Shown here piece after piece: positions 58,049-64,000 of a DNA stretch of 64,000 nt. The stretch covers positions 9,721,296 to 9,785,295 of the forward strand of contig NC_064035.1 of NCBI RefSeq assembly GCF_932526225.1, written 5' to 3'. This DNA comes from Nematostella vectensis (lineage: Eukaryota; Cnidaria; Anthozoa; Actiniaria; Edwardsiidae). Below the pieces are notes generated by a model. That model had not been told where the DNA came from. It saw only the letters and a program-made list of their open reading frames with translations, and ran no database searches. Every line of letters begins with the position of its first letter. Position 1 is the stretch's first letter. A program made the position numbers and the translations under genes.

Positions 58049-61000
58049 ATGGCTTCTCACACCAGAAAAGTTATGGTCGCTGTCGACGAAAGTCACCATA
58101 GCGAAGAGGCTTTGCACTGTAAGTGGAATTGTTATTGGTGTGTGTTCAGAGCGGAAGAGAAACATCAACAATAGGAATAGAAAGATATACTGCTTTCACC
58201 AACACCGTCTGATATAAATTGCGGTAACATCTATAAGTCAAGTCGTTAAAGCAGGTGGGGGAATTAAAAAATTAAAATCAAAATCCTTTTTTGAGTCTAG
58301 AACTGTCCGCTGAAGCATCAATGAGTTTTAGAAAGGTCGAGAAATAAATTACAGAGTGATAGAGCTGTCCAGTGCATCCCAAACACTAGCATTGAGTTTA
58401 AATGATATAAGATTAAAATAAATTTGCCTGAAATCTAGAAAATTCAGTGCAAGAGTAAGTGCGACACGCTTGCATTGTTGAGAAAAACTCTGATTCTTGT
58501 TACAAGAGAAGCTGTCAGAAAAGATAATTGACTTCTTGGCACTTCGAATATTTATTGCATAGCTTTTCAGGACGTGTGAAAACGCATCGAGATTTTCCCT
58601 TTTTAAACAGGAAAAGTTGCACACATTTACTAGCTAAAATATGTTACTTATTAAATAAAACGTGCAGAAAAGGTTCCCAAGGACCAGTTATTTCTGAAGT
58701 ATGCAAATTTATCGAGTATTAAACAGGACCTATTCTGGTCGACAGGCGTCTATTCTGGAGATATTTATTATTGATGAGAGAAAGTAAATTCTATGTTAAA
58801 ATGCTGTAGCTGTAGATTCTTAACAGTTTTTTCTCTTTAGGACAAGCGGGCAAACAAATATGCTTTTGATTGCCCATAAAGGTTATATTTGTGACAGGTA
58901 TAATCAAAGTCTTGAAAAGTAGAAAAAAAAGTTGGTTTTATCAAATGATTCGACTGTGTGAATGCATCTGATTCTAGTTAAACTTACTGGATGATTCTTT
59001 ATTTTGAATAAGAACCTTTGGATTTATTAACAAGGGATATAATTCAAGCAGGGCACAGCAGAATGTATTATTTCGCTTTCATGCACATTTGTCACGCATT
59101 CCCTTGTCACACAAGCCACAGTCACAAGTTGCACTTTTACAACGGCTTTGTTTTTGGGGCGAATAGTTAATAAATAATACAAAGTAAAAGTGAAAAAGCC
59201 CATGAAGTAACGGAAAACATTACGTCGTTTGATACGTCATGTTTGCTCGTGCGTATGTATGCCTGACTACCTTCAAGGGGTTCCGAAGAAAATATGCATA
59301 ATTTGACACGATCTAATCACAAAAAAGCCAGGTGATAAAAGCCCCAACACCAGTCAACATTGCTGACACCGCTACCCTTACTACTTAACAGTACTGACGC
59401 CAGAAATGCCGGCGTTTTTTGCACAGAACTTAGCGACTAGGTAAAGATAAGTGATTTGAGTGATAGATCATACATCACTAGGGTTGATATTGCAAGAGGG
59501 TACGTTATGTTTTAACGGTTGCCTTCTTCTCAGTTTTCTTCAACAACTGCTACAAACCTGGCCAGGATTTCCTCCATGTTGTCCACGTGCTCAACCGGCC
59601 ACGTAAGTACAGCAGCACAGAATAATGAGGGGCCCCTTTTTCTTCGCATCCCTCTACCCCCCCCCCCCCCCCCCCTAACACCACCACCAACACACCACCA
59701 ACTCTACCGAGTCTTGATACGTTATTTCTTGTCTACTAAATTCACGAACGGCAAAAAGAAAAGCAAATCAAAACCTAGCCTGCTTGTTGGTATCCGTTTT
59801 TGCGCTCGCCCCAGGAACCGTGAAATACAGGATGGCGCCGAACGGCTAATCAAACTTAGGGAACTGTCCATGATATATAGGTTGTCTTCTGAATAGAGGT
59901 TCGTGGTACTCGTGGTAACTGCGGTGTTAGCACGGAATAGCGTTAGATATTTTCAGCTCAGTCCGTGATATGAAGGTTGTCTTCTTTATAGAGGTTCCTT
60001 CTCACTGTGGTGTTAACGCGGAATAGCGTTAAAGATATTTTCAGCTCGGTCCGTGATATAGAGGTTGTCCTATTTGTAGAGGTTGGTTTTGACTGTGGTG
60101 TTAACATGGAATCGCGTTATAGATATTTTCAATTCAATCCATGATAAAGAGGTTGTCCTATTTGTAGAGGTTTGTTTTTACTGTGGTGTTAACATGTAAT
60201 CGCGTTACAGATATTTTCAGTTCACGCCACCACGACGCGTACAGGGCGATCATTCATGACGTCAACGAAAAGGCCAACGCCCTCAAAGACAGCTACATTT
60301 CCAAGTTAAAGGCGCTGGTTCAGGTAAAGCTTGTACCCTTGGAGCTTACTGCGCCACTTTCAGGCAATGCTTAGTGAAACGTAACAACGATACGATACAA
60401 CGCCTAATGTCACGCAAACCACAGCGTCACGCAACGCATACATATCATACGGCACCCTCCTCAAATGCAAGTATATATATGTATCTCTATGTCAGCTTCG
60501 GGGGTTAACTCGCCACCAACACCATCTCGGTGTTAACTCGACACATTAAGCTGCCTGTGTATCTATACAGCAACGCTTAATAAGGACATATTAAAACGTG
60601 TTAATAGCTCTACAAAGTAGTGAACTGTTAGTGCACACAACGCTAAAGGACATTCATATATATTTGATATGCTCTGCGTAGTAACAAATGCCACACAACG
60701 CTTTACCTCCGACAATCCCGTAGAAGTTCGATTTACCATACTTACCTTCTTTAAAAACGGTGCATCTTGTGTGGGCTGGTAGGATAAAACAGCCTAATAA
60801 ACTGTTAACATTCTGATAGTCTGTGGTTTTGTTAATCTTCTGATAGGATGAGGGAGGCTTTGAGGTGTTCGTCCGAGGTGAGGTGGACGGAGGAGTCGGA
60901 CACACCCTGTGCAAAGAAGCGTTCGACCATGACATCTCCCTGATAGTGATGTCCCGCCGTGGGATAGGCCTGATAAGACGCACGCTCATGGGGAGTGTCA

Positions 61001-61134
61001 GTGACTACGTCCTGCACCATGCCCATGTGCCTATTATAATAGTCCCGCCTTGCAACTGCCAGGTTGCCAAGACGGCCCTCCAGCAGAAGACAGAAGAGGC
61101 GCAGGAATGCCAACAGACTGAGGAGATTTCGTGA
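58049..61134 (+). CDS. Universal stress protein (UspA domain)
   Basis: Single-domain USP, a cytosolic nucleotide-binding stress protein family present in cnidarians. Exons: 58049-58118, 59534-59602, 60211-60323, 60847-61134; 540 nt in one frame, 179 aa. The N terminus has the strand-1 pattern KVMVAVDESHHSEEAL, then FLHVVHVLNRPH. The C terminus has LIVMSRRGIGLIRRTLMGSV, then SDYVLHHAHVPIIIV. The family ATP motif is G-2x-G-9x-G-(S/T); here the first glycine is Ser (MSRRG rather than MGSRG), while the later glycines and GS remain, so binding may be altered. A 25-residue Gln/Glu-rich tail follows the domain. The exon 3 acceptor at 60210 (GTTACAG) is chosen because it alone restores the frame; the CAG 10 bp downstream does not. 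AATAAA at 61349. Confidence 0.88.
59866..60220. repeat. Four tandem units of about 88 bp that include the USP exon 3 splice acceptor
   Basis: Each unit runs GTGATATAGAGGTTGTC, TAGAGGTT, GTGGTGTTAAC and ends GCGTTA..AGATATTTTCA. The final unit supplies the true acceptor and the first ten coding bases (ATATTTTCAG) of USP exon 3; the three upstream units carry decoy versions. Confidence 0.85.
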
Positions 61135-61348
61135 TTTCCACTACACAGCACTACCTTTCTACATTAGAAATAATGGATAATGTATGAAAGGTGTCTTAGA
61201 TATAACTTCGCATTTAACCGTTCACATTTTTAGCTTTTTTTAAAGGGGTTTAGGGTGTACCTACAGGATGAGGTTTATAGTAACTCTTTCTTCGTGTTAT
61301 GTACAATGGATCGTTTCCGTGTGTAAGGACAAACGATCATAGAACATG

Positions 61349-61354
61349 AATAAA
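61349..61354 (+). terminator. Polyadenylation signal of the USP gene
   Basis: AATAAA 214 bp after the stop codon, sense orientation. Confidence 0.55.
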
Positions 61355-61554
61355 AGTTCCTATTGGTAAACGAAATGTGCGCCTTTGTTTAACAGGATTT
61401 CTCAAGTTTTACTGGATTTCTGTTTCACTGGACTTTTCAAGCTTCGTAAGCACACTTTGCGACACCTCGTTAAAAGGACTATTCGATGGTAAGCGCTCTA
61501 GAAGATTTAGACACACTTCGTATGTTTAGATCTTCTTACTAAGCATGTCTAAGC

Positions 61555-61925
61555 TTCCCTGCTAGCAGAGGCCTATTTTCTCTATTTCACTGGGCTTCCC
61601 TGCTAGCAGAGGCCTCTTTTCTCTATTTTCACTGGGCTTTCCTTCTAGTAGAGGCCTCTTTTCGCTGTATTTCACTGGGCTTCCTTGCTAGCAGAGGCCT
61701 CTTTTCTCTGTATTTCACTGGCCTTCCCTCCTAGCAGAGGCCTCTTTTCTGTATTTCACTGGGCTTCCCTGCTAGCAGAGGCCTCTTTTCTCTATTTCAC
61801 TGGGCTTTCCTGCTAGTAGAGGCCTCTTTTCTCTATTTCACTGGGCTTCCCTGCTAGCAGAGGCCTCTTTTCTCTATTTCACTGGGCTAGTGAAATACAG
61901 AGAGGCCTCTGCTAGCAGGGAAGTC
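61555..61925. repeat. About 42-bp minisatellite ending in an inverted unit
   Basis: About eight direct copies of CACTGGGCTTCCCTGCTAGC then AGAGGCCTCTTTTCTCTATT. After the last GGGCTAG the sequence turns back as TGAAATACAGAGAGGCCTCT, GCTAGCAGGGAAG, the reverse complement of the unit. Confidence 0.9.
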
Positions 61926-62686
61926 TAAGTCTAAAAGGGTTAAAAAAATAAAAGGGTTTTAAGGTTTCGATGGTGAACTATTGCATCTTTTTCCGTGTGT
62001 CAGATGTTTATCGCAACTTTGATTCAGGTCGTGATTCGTTTGGAGCCGTTTGTTTCTGTGTGTTCTTGTCGTCAGGTCGAGTCCATGTATGATTTCCATC
62101 TTGTACGTATTCAGAATGTATTTGCGCAGTGGTTATGAGCAGCAATCTAATTGGGGTAACACAGAAACATTTAGAAAATATAGGGGGGACACAGCCACGC
62201 CCCTACTGTTCATTTTCTCATAATTTCTGAAAATATTGGGGGGCACATGCCCCCCAGTACCTCACCCCCTGCTACGGCCCTGAACTGTTAACCGTAAGCG
62301 TGGTTAAACCCGCGCGTAGTACACACTCGGTGTTTTTTCTGTTCATTGCAAATTGAGCATGTAAACCACAAAAAAAAAACTGTCACGTTTACTGTAAGAT
62401 GATAAGGCCAGTTGAAAAACAAATTGCTAAACTACAATGCATGAAAAAAGTTTATCATAACAGCGAGGAAGATCCTGACATGGCGGTTTTGTCGTGTCTG
62501 TCTCGTGGATAAAATTCGCTAAATTCGGTAACGAGGGAAGCAGTAGAAACCCAAGATGACCAAAAAGAAATCTAAGAAGTTCTATCACTGAAATCCTAGG
62601 CCATTTATAGGCAGAATAATGTATGTTGGGTCCCTACTGTTCTCACCTTGCGTAATTTGATTTAGATCTAATCAAACTCCGAGTAA
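61926..62686. other. Non-coding stretch with a G/C-run repeat fragment
   Basis: Around 62180-62285 there is a run (GGGGGGACACAGCCACGCCC, then GGGGGGCACATGCCCCCC and CTACGGCCCTG) typical of an element end. No gene was recognised. Confidence 0.4.
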
Positions 62687-62719
62687 ATGCAGGGGGTGTT
62701 AAACCGCACTATTTTCGCT

Positions 62720-62905
62720 CAGCCCAACTCATTTCGCCTCTGCGTTTGGGATATTCAAGGGATTAACAGCAAAGAACTGGGGTTTAAACTCAAATTACGT
62801 GAGGTAAATGACATATTTTTGCATCATGATATAATTGGAATTGTCGAAACGCATGCTGGACCTCTCGCAGATCTGTCAGTTTCTAACTTCAAAAATTTCG
62901 TAAAT
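62720..62905 (+). pseudogene. Fragment of a LINE-type apurinic endonuclease domain
   Basis: The frame starting near 62687 reads CVWDIQGINSKELGFKLKLR, then a segment with DIIGIVETHAG and NFKNF. This matches the first strands of the exonuclease/endonuclease/phosphatase fold of non-LTR retrotransposons (W-N/D-x-G near the start, DII...ETH as the metal-binding Glu motif). After about 60 codons the similarity ends and the frame runs antisense into the next gene. A truncated retrotransposon piece. Confidence 0.6.
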
Positions 62906-62973
62906 GAAAATATATACCTTGCTGTCATGCTAATTGTATTTCTATCTTTTCTGTGCAAAACCGCATCACGTAC

Positions 62974-63501
62974 CTTCATTTGCTTGTGCTACGCCAGCGG
63001 CGACTCTTACATCATTGGACTCGCTTCCACCATAGTACCGTATTTTCAGGGATTTTGTTCCGATTATTGCGTTTACGGCCTCATTCATCTGGGAGGATGA
63101 TAAGGGGGCCACCTTCTTCACCATTTCGTGGGTTGAGAACTTTCTTATGATGTCGTCAAGACAACCTCTCAGCGCTTCGCCTTTTAGATTTTCTCCGTTC
63201 GAGAGGTCAGTGTGCTTGTACGCCGCTGGATCTTTGTGGTAACCACACCAACTTGCGTTGCACAGGGCGTGGTCGCCACATGAGTGTGGCACTATGGATT
63301 CCAGGGCACATTTGAGGCCGATCTCGTCATTCCTATTCTGGTAGAGAGCGTACGCGAAGCATTTCTCAAGGTAAGCAATGACGCCATCTGAGAGAGTACT
63401 TCCAGAGACGCCGCCCTTCAGCGTGGCCTTCGCTTTATATAATTCGCCACCAAACGACCGCTTGACGTGCGTGAAGTCAGCATGTTTTTCGATGTCGTAT
63501 G
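62974..63501 (-). CDS. Exon of a Mutator-like transposase-type protein
   Basis: Minus-strand open exon of 528 nt (175 codons plus split codons) bounded by an acceptor (TATACAG before 63501) and a donor (GTACGTG after 62974). Landmarks: a lysine-rich start (DFTHVKRSFGGELYKAKATL), then SCGDHALCNASWCGYHKDP, then YKHTDL, and near the end SSSQMNEAVNAIIGTKS and YYGGSESNDVRVAAGVAQAN. The Cys-His cluster and the YYGGSES motif are what I recall from large cnidarian families annotated with Mutator-like transposase domains, so this is probably a transposon-derived gene. Flanking exons are outside the window or not identified. Confidence 0.6.
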
Positions 63502-63898
63502 CTGTATAGAAAAAGAGGTTGCCTTTGTATCAAGCGCATACTATCTTCATTACACGTACAAAGTCAAGGGCTGGGGGATGTACTCTGCTCCTGATTGGAT
63601 ATAGGGGTATCTCCAAGGGTGTGTAACCTTGACCGTATTTAGGACAGAAGTAACATGGTATAGTTACAAGGATTGATAATAATTGTTTACGTCGGAGGAA
63701 GAGTTGTGTCTGCCAGCTGACCGTCGTCAAGGTCGGTTGTCCTTGGAGCTCTGGAGGGAAAATTTGTTAAGCCGTCAGGCTTTCTTCCCTTCCTGCTCGT
63801 CTATTTGCTCTTCAATGTCGTATATGTATTATCTGTAATAGTGTGTTCATTGAAGGAAGTGAATATTCAATTTATAAAAGTGCTTTGGCACTGTTGGT

Positions 63899-64000
63899 AT
63901 GGCTAGCGACCTCAAGGCGATCGAGGACCTCCTCGATAGAAAATTCGACGAGAAGCTACGGCCCATGAAATCAAGCCTCAAAGATCTATCCTCACAACTG
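63899..64000 (+). CDS. Start of a coiled-coil ORF running off the window
   Basis: ATG at 63899 opens 34 codons to the window end: MASDLKAIEDLLDRKF, then DEKLRPMKSSLKDLSSQL. The heptad-like leucine pattern predicts a coiled coil, resembling the N terminus of LINE ORF1 or other element-encoded proteins. A TATAAAAG at 63872-63879 lies about 20 bp before the ATG. A first exon of an ordinary gene cannot be excluded. Confidence 0.45.
   Translation, partial: MASDLKAIEDLLDRKFDEKLRPMKSSLKDLSSQL

Noticed and set aside
58119-58217. Continuation of the frame at 57861-58217 as a coding region
   Set aside because: It overlaps the USP first exon in another frame and passes through the GTAAGT donor; no similarity.
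60204-60221. USP exon 3 starting at 60221 after TTTTCAG
   Set aside because: It would shift the frame relative to exon 2; the acceptor ten bases upstream gives continuous USP sequence.

Overview
This is AT-rich eukaryotic nuclear DNA with intron-containing genes, GT-AG splice sites, AATAAA signals, many minisatellites and many small inverted-repeat DNA transposons. The gene content suggests a cnidarian, probably an anthozoan such as a sea anemone: an IA-2/PTPRN receptor gene and an ACSF3 gene sit beside a universal stress protein gene, and there is a local family of MFSD6-like transporters. The organism is an inference from gene content; no species marker was seen.

Layout. 1-5553 (+) holds the last 11 exons of an acyl-CoA synthetase family member 3 (ACSF3) gene, followed by a 29-bp minisatellite. 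7.7-17.6 kb (-) holds an uncharacterised gene of which three exons are firm and two more are possible; a 2.1-kb satellite of 22-bp monomers with a 682-bp higher-order period lies within its span. 19712-32614 (-) is a PTPRN/IA-2 gene rebuilt here as 23 coding exons (797 aa), every junction in phase. 35.5-50.7 kb holds three MFSD6-like major facilitator genes in +, -, + order, all split by one phase-1 intron at the same place, so they look like local duplicates. 58.0-61.1 kb (+) is a four-exon universal stress protein gene. The last 1.3 kb carries mobile-element coding pieces: a LINE-type endonuclease fragment, an exon of a Mutator-like transposase-type protein, and the start of a coiled-coil ORF that runs off the window.

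The intergenic and intronic DNA is largely mobile. It includes several MITEs, a Harbinger-like element with TAA target duplications and a broken MADF/Myb-like ORF, a three-level nest of elements at 51.0-53.3 kb, and a 3-kb long-inverted-repeat element interrupted by a TTAA-flanked piggyBac-like element at 53.8-56.8 kb.

The genes do not form one pathway. ACSF3 acts in mitochondrial malonyl-CoA metabolism, PTPRN in dense-core vesicles, MFSD6-like proteins in membranes, and USP in stress responses. The most interesting protein observation is that this PTPRN keeps WPD and has [10 protein letters not shown] in the phosphatase loop, where vertebrate IA-2 has inactivating replacements. No bacterial-type system, CRISPR array, tRNA or rRNA gene was recognised.
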